Assembly (NCBI RefSeq): GCF_001021385.1
Contig: NZ_CP011773.1
Span: 4,836,001 to 4,900,000, forward strand
Direction of reading: 5' to 3'
Origin: Mycobacterium sp. EPa45
Lineage (GTDB): Bacteria > Actinomycetota > Actinomycetes > Mycobacteriales > Mycobacteriaceae
DNA: 64,000 bases
Position numbers and translations under genes: made by a program. Of the stretch, positions 1-8,799 are shown piece by piece. Each line of letters opens with the position of its first letter. Position 1 is the first letter of the stretch. The notes below the pieces were generated by a model that was given only the letters and a program-made list of their open reading frames with translations, did no database searches and was not told where the DNA came from.

Positions 1-1308
1 GACCCCGACATCCTGGCGTCCTACCGCCAGGACCGCGCCGCCGACCCGGCCGCCGGAACACCGCTGGCGGTGGTCCGGCCCACCCGCACCGAAGAGGTGC
101 AGACGGTGTTGCGCTGGGCGGCGGCCAACCGTATCGCGGTGGTGCCGCGTGGCGCAGGCACCGGCCTGTCCGGTGGCGCGACCGCCGTCGACGGCGGGAT
201 CGTGCTGTCGACGGAAAAGATGCGCGACATCACCGTCGACACCGTGACGCGAACCGCCGTCGTGCAGCCCGGTCTGCTCAACGCCGAGGTGAAGAAGGCC
301 GTCGCGGAACACGGCCTCTGGTATCCGCCCGACCCGTCGTCCTACGAGATCTGCAGCATCGGCGGCAACATCGCCACCAACGCCGGCGGATTGTGCTGCG
401 TGAAGTACGGCGTGACAACCGATTACGTGCTCGGCCTGCAGGTGGTGCTGGCCGACGGGACGGCGGTGCGCCTCGGCGGCCCCCGCCTGAAAGACGTGGC
501 CGGGCTCTCGTTGACCAAATTGTTCGTCGGCAGTGAGGGCACTCTCGGGGTGATCACCGAGGTGACACTGCGGCTGCTGCCGCCGCAACCGTCGGCGTGC
601 ACGGTGGTGGCGACGTTCGATTCGGTGGAAGCCGCGGCCGGCGCGGTGGTCACGATCACCGGACGCATCCGGCCCTCGATGCTGGAGTTCATGGACGCGG
701 TGTCCATCAACGCCGTCGAGGACAAGCTGCGGATGGGCCTGGACCGCTCGGCGGCGGCGATGATGGTGGCCGCTTCCGACGACCGCGGCCCGGCCGGCGC
801 GGAGGACGCCGAGTACATGGCCCGGGTGTTCACCGAAGCCGGTGCAACCGAATGCTTTTCGACGTCCGATCCGGCTGAGGGCGAGGCCTTCGTCGCCGCC
901 CGCCGGTTCGCGATCCCCGCGGTGGAGGCCAAGGGCTCACTGCTGCTGGAGGATGTCGGGGTGCCGCTGCCTGCACTGGCCGAATTGGTCGGCGGGGTGG
1001 CCAAGATCGCGGCCGACCGCGACTTGACAATCTCGGTGATCGCCCACGCCGGTGACGGCAACACCCATCCGCTGATCGTCTACGACCCCACCGACGCCGC
1101 GATGACTGAACGGGCCGAGAAGGCATTCGGCGAGATCATGGACCTCGCGGTGTCGCTCGGCGGGACCATCACCGGCGAGCATGGGGTTGGCCGGCTCAAG
1201 AAACCATGGCTGGCAGGACAACTCGGCCCCGAAGCGATGGAGCTCAATCGCCGGATCAAGGCCGCGCTGGACCCCGATGGGATTTTGAATCCGGGCGCGG
1301 TGATTTAG
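1..1308 (+). CDS. FAD-linked oxidase, glycolate oxidase GlcD type (5' truncated)
   Basis: The reading frame is open from base 1, so the true start lies outside the window; 435 residues are visible. This flavoprotein family oxidises 2-hydroxy acids using non-covalent FAD bound by a PCMH-type domain. Visible signs are the FAD loop PRGAGTGLSGG near residue 48, a second pyrophosphate/flavin segment SIGGNIATNAGG near residue 120, and the C-terminal GDGNTHP (about residue 352) and GEHGVG (about residue 393) motifs of the FAD-oxidase C domain. By gene order it matches M. tuberculosis Rv1257c, next to CYP130 in that genome; here several catabolic genes separate them. The natural substrate cannot be told from sequence. 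A second member of the same superfamily lies at 16200-17552. Confidence 0.9.
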   Translation, partial: DPDILASYRQDRAADPAAGTPLAVVRPTRTEEVQTVLRWAAANRIAVVPRGAGTGLSGGATAVDGGIVLSTEKMRDITVDTVTRTAVVQPGLLNAEVKKAVAEHGLWYPPDPSSYEICSIGGNIATNAGGLCCVKYGVTTDYVLGLQVVLADGTAVRLGGPRLKDVAGLSLTKLFVGSEGTLGVITEVTLRLLPPQPSACTVVATFDSVEAAAGAVVTITGRIRPSMLEFMDAVSINAVEDKLRMGLDRSAAAMMVAASDDRGPAGAEDAEYMARVFTEAGATECFSTSDPAEGEAFVAARRFAIPAVEAKGSLLLEDVGVPLPALAELVGGVAKIAADRDLTISVIAHAGDGNTHPLIVYDPTDAAMTERAEKAFGEIMDLAVSLGGTITGEHGVGRLKKPWLAGQLGPEAMELNRRIKAALDPDGILNPGAVI

Positions 1309-1354
1309 CGCCAACGCTCTGCGCGGGCGGGTGATCCCTGATTATGGTGGGCGA

Positions 1355-2494
1355 ATGACCCCATCCCCCACGCCGTTCGAGATCGCCGTTCCGCAGGCCG
1401 ATCTCGATGACTTGCACCGCCGCCTGGAAAGTGCACGGTTCCCGGCCGAATTGGCAGGCAGCGGCTGGGATTACGGAACCGACCAGTCGTTCTTGAGGTC
1501 GTTCGTCGACTACTGGCGCGATGAGTATGACTGGCGCGTAACCGAAGCCGAGTTGAACGCGGTCGGGTCGTTCGTCACCGAGGCCGCCGGCCAACGCGTG
1601 CACTTCCTGCACCGCAGATCTGCTCACGAGGCAGCGATTCCGCTGGCGCTCGTGCACGGCTGGCCGGGGTCGATCATCGAGTTCCTCGACGCGCTGCCGT
1701 TGCTGCACGAGAGATACCACGTCGTCGTGATCTCGATGCCGGGCTACGGGTTTTCCGGTCCGACCACCGAACGCGGTGTCGACGTGGCCCGGGTCGCGGC
1801 GGCGGTCGCCGACGTGATGATGCAACTGGGTTACGAGCGTTTCCTGGCCCAGGGCGGCGACTGGGGCGCGCTGGTGGTGCGCTACCTCGGCGAGCATTAC
1901 CCGGACCGCGCGGTGGCCGTGCATACCAACATGCTCTTCGCTACCGTCGAAGGGCCCGATGCCATGGACGGTGTCACCGAGGAGGAAATGGCCGCATTCA
2001 TAGCCTCCGCGGAACGCATGGCCGAGGGCATCGCGTACATGGAAATTCAAGGTACCCGGCCACATTCACTCGGCTTCGGTCTCGAGGATTCGCCGGTGGG
2101 TCTCGCCGGATGGATCCTGGAGAAATTCCACGCCTGGAGCGACGTCCGCGACGGCATGCCGATCCGCACCAACCGACTCATCGACAACCTGATGATGTAC
2201 TGGCTGACCGGGACGGCCACTTCGGCGGCGCGCCTCTACTACGAGGCTGCGCACGCGGGCACCGGTGCACTCAGCCCGTGGTCGGGCCGCGTGGACGTCC
2301 CGACCGGGTACGCCGTATACCCCCGCGAGCTCGTGCGCATCCCGAAAGTGTGGGCGCACAAGCACTATCACCTCGTGCACTACTCGATCCAGGACCGCGG
2401 CGGCCACTTCGCGGCGTTCGAACAACCGCAGCTGTTCGCCACCGACCTGGTGGCCTACGCCGACGCGCTCCTCGAATTGGGTGTCTTCACATAG
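1355..2494 (+). CDS. Epoxide hydrolase, alpha/beta fold with EHN domain
   Basis: 379 residues from the ATG at 1355; an in-frame GTG at 1331 would add eight residues, but the ATG gives the natural N-terminus MTPSPTPFEIAVP that opens EHN domains. The order is an N-terminal epoxide hydrolase (EHN) domain over the first ~100 residues, then an alpha/beta hydrolase core. The oxyanion-hole motif HGWPGS is at 101-106, the nucleophile Asp169 sits in QGGDWGA, and the likely catalytic His351 is in RGGHFAAFE. The family opens epoxides to diols through a covalent ester on the Asp. It lies 46 bp after the FAD oxidase on the same strand and could be co-transcribed, and its tail faces the leftward amidohydrolase at 2498 with only 3 bp between. 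Confidence 0.9.
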   Translation: MTPSPTPFEIAVPQADLDDLHRRLESARFPAELAGSGWDYGTDQSFLRSFVDYWRDEYDWRVTEAELNAVGSFVTEAAGQRVHFLHRRSAHEAAIPLALVHGWPGSIIEFLDALPLLHERYHVVVISMPGYGFSGPTTERGVDVARVAAAVADVMMQLGYERFLAQGGDWGALVVRYLGEHYPDRAVAVHTNMLFATVEGPDAMDGVTEEEMAAFIASAERMAEGIAYMEIQGTRPHSLGFGLEDSPVGLAGWILEKFHAWSDVRDGMPIRTNRLIDNLMMYWLTGTATSAARLYYEAAHAGTGALSPWSGRVDVPTGYAVYPRELVRIPKVWAHKHYHLVHYSIQDRGGHFAAFEQPQLFATDLVAYADALLELGVFT

Positions 2495-2497
2495 CCG

Positions 2498-4258
2498 TCA
2501 GCGGGCGCCACGCACCAGCCGGCCCGGCCGCGCACCGGTGTCGACGCCATCGCGGCGCGTCACCGTACCGCTGACGATCGTCGCGGTGTAGCCGGAAGCG
2601 CCCTGCACCAATCGATTTCCACCCGCCGGCAGATCGTAGGCCATCTTCGGCGGGTGCAACCGCAGCGCATCCATGTCGATGACGTTGACGTCGGCCTTCT
2701 TGCCGACCTGAATGACGCCGCGGTCACCGAGGCCGAACAGCTGCGCCGTGTCATGGGTCTGCTTGCGGATCAGGTGTTCCAGCGGCAGCTTCGCGCCACG
2801 GTGCCGGTCGCGGGCCCAGTGGGTCAGCAGGAACGTGGGATACGAAGCGTCACAGATCATTCCGCAGTGCGCGCCGCCGTCGGACAATCCGACGACACCG
2901 GCCGGGTGGGTCAGCATCTCGTGGATGGCGTCGCAGTTGCCGTAGGAGTAGTTGAAGAACGGCAGCATCAGCATGTTGGTGGCATCGGACTCGAGCATGA
3001 GGTCGTACAGCGTGGCCAGCGGATCCTCACCACGCTCTGCGGCGATTTTCTCGACCGTACGGTCGTCGGTGGGCTCGTAGTCCGGCGGATCACCGAGGTG
3101 GTAGATCCGTCCCAGGGCGTACTGCACGAGAATGTTCATGTTGTCGAAGAGCTTGCTCGGGTCGGGAGGCAGATCGTCCTCGCCGAGGATCGCGGCCTTG
3201 ATCGCCGGATCGGCCAGCCGGTGTGCGAGCTCCTCACGGCCCGACTGCGCCTTCAGCTTTCGGAATGTCGGCCGGTGGGTGAAGGCATGATGACCGGGGA
3301 AACCGAAGAGCATGCCGAACGGACGGGCCGCGATCTGCGGGTAGAGGCGGGCGCCCGCGGCGTGCGCGGCCGCGGAGATGTCCATCTGCTCACGCCACAG
3401 GTCCGGCGCGGCGTCCACCTGGATCAGGCCGAAAGAGATGGGGCGGTCGATCTCAGCGCCCAGGCGCTGCATCCACTCCAATTCCTTTTTCGGCGCAATG
3501 ATGTCCTCGCCGGCCACCCCCTGCGGCGCCAGCTCGAAAACGGCCTGACCGCCCGCCGCCATCGCCCGGCCCAGACCGAACAGCTCGTCTTCGGCGGCGA
3601 ACGTGCCCGGCACCGGTTCGCCGTCCATGGCGCGGTGGCCGAGGGTACGTGACGTCGAGAAGCCCAAGGCCCCGGCTTCGATCGCCTCGCGCACCAGGCG
3701 ACCCATCGCCTCGATGTCGTTGGGGGTCGCAGGCTCGTTGCGCGCGCCCCGCTCGCCCATCGCGTACGCGCGCACCGAACCGTGCGCCACCTGGCTGCCG
3801 ACGTCGACGGCGTACTGCCCCTTGCCGATGACGTCGAGATACTCCGGGTAGCTCTCCCAGCCCCAGGTCATGCCCTCGGTGAGCGCGCTGCCAGGGATGT
3901 CCTCGACACCTTCCATCAGCTCGATCAGCCACTGCTCAGAGCCGGGCCGCACCGGTGCGAAGCCGACACCGCAGTTGCCGGTGACGATCGTGGTCACGCC
4001 GTGATTGCTCGACGGCTCGAGCAGACTGTCCCAGCTGACCTGGCCGTCGTAATGCGTGTGGATGTCGACGAATCCCGGCGCAACGACTTTGCCTGTGGCG
4101 TTGATGGTTTCGCGGGCCTCACCGTCCAGCGGTGCATCGGATGCCCCGCGCCGCCGCACCTCGACGATCTTTCCGTCCTTGACCGCCACATCGGCGACAT
4201 AGCGGTCGGTCCCGGTGCCGTCGACGACGGTCCCGCCGGTGATCTTGAGGTCGAACAT
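2498..4258 (-). CDS. N-acyl-D-amino-acid deacylase family amidohydrolase
   Basis: 586 residues. The start is the ATG at 4258, which has GAGGAG five bases upstream; an in-frame start at 4276 lacks a comparable ribosome site. It is a metal-dependent amidohydrolase: an N-terminal beta-sandwich segment with the typical [16 protein letters not shown] opening, then the metal-binding HxH (His67, His69 in DIHTHYDG) that starts the TIM-barrel. A later SDGGAHCG stretch holds the conserved catalytic Asp region. Relatives remove acyl groups from D-amino acids or act as dihydroorotase-like hydrolases; the substrate here is unknown. It is divergent from the Rieske oxygenase at 4364, and the shared 105-bp gap carries a palindromic operator, so both are probably controlled by the TetR protein encoded at 5670. 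Confidence 0.85.
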   Translation of the reverse strand: MFDLKITGGTVVDGTGTDRYVADVAVKDGKIVEVRRRGASDAPLDGEARETINATGKVVAPGFVDIHTHYDGQVSWDSLLEPSSNHGVTTIVTGNCGVGFAPVRPGSEQWLIELMEGVEDIPGSALTEGMTWGWESYPEYLDVIGKGQYAVDVGSQVAHGSVRAYAMGERGARNEPATPNDIEAMGRLVREAIEAGALGFSTSRTLGHRAMDGEPVPGTFAAEDELFGLGRAMAAGGQAVFELAPQGVAGEDIIAPKKELEWMQRLGAEIDRPISFGLIQVDAAPDLWREQMDISAAAHAAGARLYPQIAARPFGMLFGFPGHHAFTHRPTFRKLKAQSGREELAHRLADPAIKAAILGEDDLPPDPSKLFDNMNILVQYALGRIYHLGDPPDYEPTDDRTVEKIAAERGEDPLATLYDLMLESDATNMLMLPFFNYSYGNCDAIHEMLTHPAGVVGLSDGGAHCGMICDASYPTFLLTHWARDRHRGAKLPLEHLIRKQTHDTAQLFGLGDRGVIQVGKKADVNVIDMDALRLHPPKMAYDLPAGGNRLVQGASGYTATIVSGTVTRRDGVDTGARPGRLVRGAR

Positions 4259-4302
4259 GGCCACTCCTCGACACACGCTGTCTGTGGGATTTCCGTCGCC
4301 AA

Positions 4303-4340
4303 TGTAACACCGTTACAGGCCGTCGTGTAATACCGTTTGG
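4303..4340. promoter_or_regulatory. Two-copy palindromic operator in a divergent promoter
   Basis: A perfect dyad TGTAAC-acc-GTTACA lies at 4303-4317. A degenerate second copy, TGTAAT-acc-GTTTGG, lies at 4326-4340, with centres 23 bp apart and the same acc spacer. The site is between the amidohydrolase start (4258, leftward) and the oxygenase start (4364, rightward). Inferred to be the operator of the TetR regulator encoded two genes to the right. Confidence 0.6.
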
Positions 4341-4363
4341 AGAAGATTTGCGAGGAGGCGCGG

Positions 4364-5686
4364 GTGACGCACACGGCGCACGATGTTCGACGCGAGGACG
4401 CGATCGGCCCGCCTCCTGTGAGCCCGACCCGGGTTCCCGCGGCACGCTATTACTCCCCCGAATTCGCGCGACTCGAGACCGAGCACATGTGGCCGCGTGT
4501 CTGGCAGGTCGCATGCACCGTCGACCATGTCGCCGAGCCTGGAGACTTCTTCGAATACCGGTGCGGGCGGTATTCGGTCGTGGTCGTGCGCGACGACAGC
4601 GGTGAGCTGCGAGCGTTTCAGAATGTCTGCCGACACCGCGGCAACTCGCTGTGCACCGGCGCCGGCTCGCGACTGACCGAGCTGCGTTGCGGCTACCACG
4701 GCTGGACTTGGGACCTCGACGGCACGTTGAAGCGGGTGCCCAACCGCAAGGGCTTCGGCGCGCTGCACCTGGGCGACTTCCCCCTCATCGCGGCTTGCGT
4801 CGATGTGTGGGAAGGCCTGGTGTTCATCAACCTCGACCCCGAGGCGATGCCGCTGCACGACTACCTGGAGGCCATGCCTGCCGACATCGCGTGGAACCGG
4901 CTGTCAGAATTCCACTGCTACGCCACGATGACCATCGAGGTCGACGCGAACTGGAAGACCATCGCCGACGGCTACAGCGAGACCTATCACATCCAGACGC
5001 TGCATCCCGAGCTGCACCGATGCATGGACGACGTCTTTGCACCGCAACAGATTTGGGGTCACACCGGAAAGTCGGAGCAGTATTACGGCGTGCCAAGCCC
5101 CCATCTCAGGGAGCCGATCTCGGACGACGACGTCTGGGCCGCGTACGTCAGCACCCAGGGGGCGCTGATGGGCGTCGAGGAGGGTACGCCCTTTCCGGGT
5201 GGTGACTCGGTGCCAGACGTGATCGCCTCCCGCACAAGACAGTTCGCGACCGGCCGCGGCGTCGACCTGACCTGGGCCAGCACCGAGCAGATCATGCTTC
5301 TGCACCAGTACAACGTGTTCCCCAATATGACGCTGCTGACCAATGCCGACCACCTGACGGTCATGACGTCACGCCCCGGCGCCGACCCCGAACACGGTGA
5401 GCTCGTCATGTACCTGTGGACCCGGATGGCACCCGAGGCGGCGCGCACCAATCCGGTCGACGTGCGCATGACGGCCGAGGAGGCCCATCCCGGTCTGGTT
5501 CTGACACAGGACATTTCGGTGTTGGCGGGGCTCCAGCGCGGATTGCGCCAACCGGGCTTCACGCACCTGACACTGTCCAACGAGGAGCGGCGCGTGATCA
5601 ACCTGCACCGCAACCTCGAGCGCTACCTGGACCTCCCCGACGCCGACCGCATGACGGGAGGCGAGCCCGGTGCCTCGCAGCCCTGA
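4364..5686 (+). CDS. Rieske-type ring-hydroxylating oxygenase, alpha subunit
   Basis: 440 residues. The start is the GTG at 4364, preceded by GAGGAGG with six bases of spacing; a TTG at 4337 is possible but has no ribosome site and overlaps the operator. The N-terminal Rieske domain binds a 2Fe-2S cluster through Cys89-x-His91 and Cys109-x2-His112. The C-terminal catalytic domain has the mononuclear iron ligands His209 and His214 in the stretch DGYSETYHIQTLH, and a QDISVLAGLQ segment near the C-terminus that normally supplies the Asp ligand. Such enzymes hydroxylate aromatic rings, or demethylate or oxygenate related compounds, using electrons from a reductase. No reductase or ferredoxin gene is adjacent, so it must borrow one. 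The 3' end overlaps the TetR gene by 17 bp. Confidence 0.9.
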   Translation: MTHTAHDVRREDAIGPPPVSPTRVPAARYYSPEFARLETEHMWPRVWQVACTVDHVAEPGDFFEYRCGRYSVVVVRDDSGELRAFQNVCRHRGNSLCTGAGSRLTELRCGYHGWTWDLDGTLKRVPNRKGFGALHLGDFPLIAACVDVWEGLVFINLDPEAMPLHDYLEAMPADIAWNRLSEFHCYATMTIEVDANWKTIADGYSETYHIQTLHPELHRCMDDVFAPQQIWGHTGKSEQYYGVPSPHLREPISDDDVWAAYVSTQGALMGVEEGTPFPGGDSVPDVIASRTRQFATGRGVDLTWASTEQIMLLHQYNVFPNMTLLTNADHLTVMTSRPGADPEHGELVMYLWTRMAPEAARTNPVDVRMTAEEAHPGLVLTQDISVLAGLQRGLRQPGFTHLTLSNEERRVINLHRNLERYLDLPDADRMTGGEPGASQP

Positions 5687-6299
5687 CCCGGTCACCGCGG
5701 AGTCCATCCTCGATGCCGCGGCCACGATGATCGAGCGCGACGGAGTGGACGGCTTCACTATGCGAGGGCTGGCCGACCAGCTCGGCGTCGCGGTCACCTC
5801 GATTTACTGGCATGTCGGCGGTAAGGACAAGTTGCTCGACAGTCTGGTCGAACGACTGCTCGGCGACATGGCGGCACTGCCCGCCGATGCCGCGGATCCC
5901 GCGCATCGCATCGCCGCTCTTGCCCGCGCGCAACGCCGTGCCCTCATCGACCGGCAGCACCTGCTTGGTATCGCGCACGAACGCAACCGGACGCCCCAGC
6001 TGTTCCTGCCGGTGCAGCAACGCCTGGCCACCGAGCTTGCCCGCCTAGGCGTCACCGGTACCGGCGCGGCCCTGGTGCTGCGGGCCATCGAGGTCCACGT
6101 CATCTCCTCGGCGATCATGCAGTTCTCGGCAGTGCGCGGCCCCAAGCACGACGAGGAGGACCCCACGCTGTGGGCGGACGACTGGCCGGACCGGGCGCTG
6201 GTCAGGGCGTTGCAGTCGCCCACCGACTATGACGCCGTCTTCGAATATGGCCTCGACGCCCTGCTGGCGACCTTGCCTGAGACTCCCACCGATTGGTAG
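5670..6299 (+). CDS. TetR-family regulator of the oxygenase/amidohydrolase pair
   Basis: 209 residues from a GTG start with GGGAGG upstream. The start lies inside the last codons of the oxygenase gene, which implies translational coupling. The N-terminal helix-turn-helix is visible around residues 22-45 (DGFTMRGLADQLGV followed by TSIYWHVGGKDKLL). The remaining ~150 residues form the variable ligand-binding and dimerisation part. Being the last gene of the oxygenase unit, it is the obvious candidate to bind the TGTAAC-N3-GTTACA dyad at 4303. The ligand is unknown. Confidence 0.85.
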   Translation: MPRSPDPVTAESILDAAATMIERDGVDGFTMRGLADQLGVAVTSIYWHVGGKDKLLDSLVERLLGDMAALPADAADPAHRIAALARAQRRALIDRQHLLGIAHERNRTPQLFLPVQQRLATELARLGVTGTGAALVLRAIEVHVISSAIMQFSAVRGPKHDEEDPTLWADDWPDRALVRALQSPTDYDAVFEYGLDALLATLPETPTDW

Positions 6300-6481
6300 G
6301 GCTGCTCACCGAACGCATGCTCGACGTCAGCACATCGAACGCCGCGGCAGCGTCCAGAGCGAGTCGCTGAATTCTCCGCGCGCCCGCCAGGCTCGCGATC
6401 GTTAGGTTCGTCGTGCTGACGGTGTCGTGGCGCTGCAGAGGCGTCGCGGTTATCAGCGACGCCATCTGGGCATCCACCAGC

Positions 6482-6766
6482 ATGGCATTCAAACTTACCT
6501 ACTCCGATGGGCAAGAGAGTCAGCACGACGACGACACCGTCTGGGAGATCGAGGACGGCGTTCTCAAATTGGGACGCGAGAAGGGCAAGTGGTCGGTGCT
6601 CCTCTCGCCGAGTCACTGGGCGGTGCTCGAGATCGACGGCACCCCATCCGATGGCGGAGAAGACGATTCAGACAAGAAGTCCGATGAGAAGGACAAGTCC
6701 GACGACTCGGACGACTCCGACAAGAAAGACACGAAGAACAGGGCCGACAAAGAGACCGACGACTGA
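6482..6766 (+). CDS. Small hypothetical protein with acidic Asp/Ser/Lys tail
   Basis: 94 residues from the ATG at 6482; earlier in-frame starts exist, but the MAFKLTYSDGQ opening looks native. The first ~57 residues look folded (WEIEDGVLKLGREKGKWSVLLSPSHWAVLEID). The last ~37 are a low-complexity, strongly charged run of Asp, Ser, Lys and Glu. No known domain is recognised. The folded part is short and Trp-rich, compatible with a small beta domain, and the tail is probably disordered. It stands alone between the TetR gene and the P450 promoter. Confidence 0.6.
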   Translation: MAFKLTYSDGQESQHDDDTVWEIEDGVLKLGREKGKWSVLLSPSHWAVLEIDGTPSDGGEDDSDKKSDEKDKSDDSDDSDKKDTKNRADKETDD

Positions 6767-6886
6767 GGCGGTCTACCTGATCGGCGGCGCGCCCGCGAGC
6801 TGCGCAAGCATCGGGCCAACAGCCGTATCGCCAGCCGCAGTGGCTCGTCGACATGCTGGGATCGCACCCGGCCCTTGACACAACCC

Positions 6887-6905
6887 TATACTTGTCGTAA
6901 CTATA
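6887..6905. promoter_or_regulatory. Near-palindrome and -10-like element before the P450 gene
   Basis: TATACTT-gtcgt-AACTATA has 7-bp arms with one mismatch. TATACT at 6887-6892 also fits a mycobacterial -10 box, 17 bp before the ATG at 6910. It is probably an operator overlapping the promoter, bound by the TetR protein co-encoded with the P450. Confidence 0.45.
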
Positions 6906-6909
6906 AGAC

Positions 6910-8148
6910 ATGACCGCTGTTGTGTCTCATGAGGCGGAAGCCCGCTTCGAGCTCGCCACTGCCGAGACGTGGGGCGATCGCTGGCCGATGTACCGGGCCC
7001 TGCGCGACCACGATCCGGTGCACCACGTCGTCCCGGGCAATCCCGACCACGATTACTGGGTGCTGTCCAGGCACGCCGACATCTTCGACGCCGCCCGCGA
7101 CCACGAGACCTTCTCGTCGGCGCAGGGCCTCACCGTCAACTACAACGAGCTGGAATTGATTGGCCTGCAGGACAATCCACCGATGGTGATGCAGGACCCG
7201 CCGGTACACACCGAGTTCCGCAGGCTCGTCTCGCGCGGATTCACCCCGCGGCAGGTCGAAGCTGTCGAACCCAAGGTGCGCGAGTTCGTCATCGAGCGCA
7301 TCGAACGGTTGCGCGCAGAAGACGGCGGCGACATCGTCACCGAGCTGTTCAAGCCGCTGCCGTCGATGGTCGTCGCGCACTACCTCGGCGTCCCCGAGCA
7401 GGACCGCGACCAGTTTGACGGCTGGACCGACGCGATCGTCGCGGCCAACACCTCAGCCGAAGGGATCGGCGGCGCGCTGGGCAGTGTCACTGATGCCCTT
7501 GCCGGGATGATGGGCTACTTCACCGAACTGATCGAGCGGCGCAGGCGCGAACCCGAAGACGACACCGTGTCGCATTTGGTGGCCGCCGGCGTCGGCGCCG
7601 ACGGCGATATCGCGGGAACGCTGTCAGTCCTGGCCTTCACGTTCACGATGGTCACCGGCGGCAACGACACCACCACCGGCATGCTCGGGGGATCGATGCC
7701 GCTGCTACACCAGCGACCCGATCAGCGGCGGCTGCTGGTCGACCACCCGGAGCTGATCCCCGATGCCGTGGACGAATTGCTCCGGCTGACCTCCCCGGTG
7801 CAAGGCCTGGCCCGCACCCTCACCCGCGACATCGAGTTACACGGCAAGACCATCCCGGCCGGGCGGAAGGCGCTGCTGCTGTACGGCTCGGCCAACCGCG
7901 ACGAACGCCAGTACGGCCCGGATGCCGGCGAACTCGACGTCACCCGCCGTCCGCGCAATATCCTCACCTTCAGCCACGGCGCTCACCACTGCCTCGGCGC
8001 GGCCGCCGCACGCATGCAGGCTCGGGTGACGCTGACCGAATTGCTCTCGCGCTGCCCGGAATTCGAGATCGACGAGGCGGGCATTGTCTGGGCGGGCGGC
8101 GGTTATGTGCGACGTCCGCTGTCGGTTCCGTTCCGGGTGCGCGGCTGA
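6910..8148 (+). CDS. cyp130: Cytochrome P450, CYP130 family
   Basis: 412 residues from the ATG at 6910. The heme-binding loop FSHGAHHCLG carries the thiolate ligand Cys361. The I-helix oxygen-activating motif is TGGNDTTT (about 249-256), with Gly where most P450s have Ala. The ExxR pair sits in ELLR (about residue 287). It needs separate ferredoxin and reductase partners, which are not encoded nearby. Its position next to a TetR gene, an acyltransferase and deaD matches M. tuberculosis Rv1256c (CYP130), and the C-terminal half reads very like that protein as I remember it. The native substrate of CYP130 is not established. The stop overlaps the next gene's ATG (TGATG), so the two are coupled. 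Confidence 0.88.
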   Translation: MTAVVSHEAEARFELATAETWGDRWPMYRALRDHDPVHHVVPGNPDHDYWVLSRHADIFDAARDHETFSSAQGLTVNYNELELIGLQDNPPMVMQDPPVHTEFRRLVSRGFTPRQVEAVEPKVREFVIERIERLRAEDGGDIVTELFKPLPSMVVAHYLGVPEQDRDQFDGWTDAIVAANTSAEGIGGALGSVTDALAGMMGYFTELIERRRREPEDDTVSHLVAAGVGADGDIAGTLSVLAFTFTMVTGGNDTTTGMLGGSMPLLHQRPDQRRLLVDHPELIPDAVDELLRLTSPVQGLARTLTRDIELHGKTIPAGRKALLLYGSANRDERQYGPDAGELDVTRRPRNILTFSHGAHHCLGAAAARMQARVTLTELLSRCPEFEIDEAGIVWAGGGYVRRPLSVPFRVRG

Positions 8149-8765
8149 TGGCCGGCGACTGGCTGAGTTCGCGGCGCGCCGAGGTGGCCACCGACCGCAT
8201 CCTGGATGCCGCCGGCGAGCTGTTCGCGAACAACGACGTGTCAACGGTCGGCATGAACGACATCGCCCGCGCCGCAGGCTGTTCCAGGGCCACGCTGTAC
8301 CGCTACTTCGAGAACCGCGAAGTGCTGCACACGGCGTACGTGCACCGGGAGGCCTACCGGCTGCACAAGCAGCTGACCGAACTGATCGGTGAGATACCCG
8401 ACCCGCGCGAGCGGCTGCTGACCGGCCTCACGACGTCGATGACGCTGGTGCGGGAAAGCCCCGCGCTGTCATCGTGGTTCGCCACCGCCGATTCCCCCAT
8501 CGGCGCGGAGATGGCCGAGCAGTCCGAGGTGATCCAGGCGCTGACGTCGAGCTTCCTGCTGTCGCTGCACCCCGACGACCCCGGGGTCGTTCATCGCCGC
8601 GCCCGCTGGCTGGTGCGGGTGCTGACGTCCCTGCTGATCTTCCCCGGCCGCGACGCCGAGGACGAGCGCGCGATCCTCGAAGAGTTCGTCGTTCCGATGG
8701 TGTGCCCCAGCGAAACCGAGCCCGGCGCCGCCTCGAAACAGAACTCAGAGCGAAGTTTCCAGTAG
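8148..8765 (+). CDS. TetR-family regulator coupled to CYP130
   Basis: 205 residues. The ATG shares one base with the P450 stop codon. The helix-turn-helix is near residues 29-52 (STVGMNDIARAAGC, then RATLYRYFENREVLH). It is equivalent by position to Rv1255c. It probably represses its own operon through the near-palindrome at 6887. The C-terminal part has no recognisable ligand signature. Confidence 0.85.
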   Translation: MAGDWLSSRRAEVATDRILDAAGELFANNDVSTVGMNDIARAAGCSRATLYRYFENREVLHTAYVHREAYRLHKQLTELIGEIPDPRERLLTGLTTSMTLVRESPALSSWFATADSPIGAEMAEQSEVIQALTSSFLLSLHPDDPGVVHRRARWLVRVLTSLLIFPGRDAEDERAILEEFVVPMVCPSETEPGAASKQNSERSFQ

Positions 8766-8799
8766 ATACTCGCTCTCAGCTCTGACTCGGCGCAAGAAA

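Noticed and set aside
6202..6492. 96-codon minus-strand frame filling the gap after the oxygenase TetR gene
   Set aside because: No ribosome site, overlaps the TetR 3' end and the next promoter, and the C-terminal half reads as typical shadow sequence. A decayed gene cannot be excluded.
6875..6892. TTGACA at 6875 as a -35 box with TATACT at 6887
   Set aside because: Only six bases separate them, far short of the 16-18 needed.
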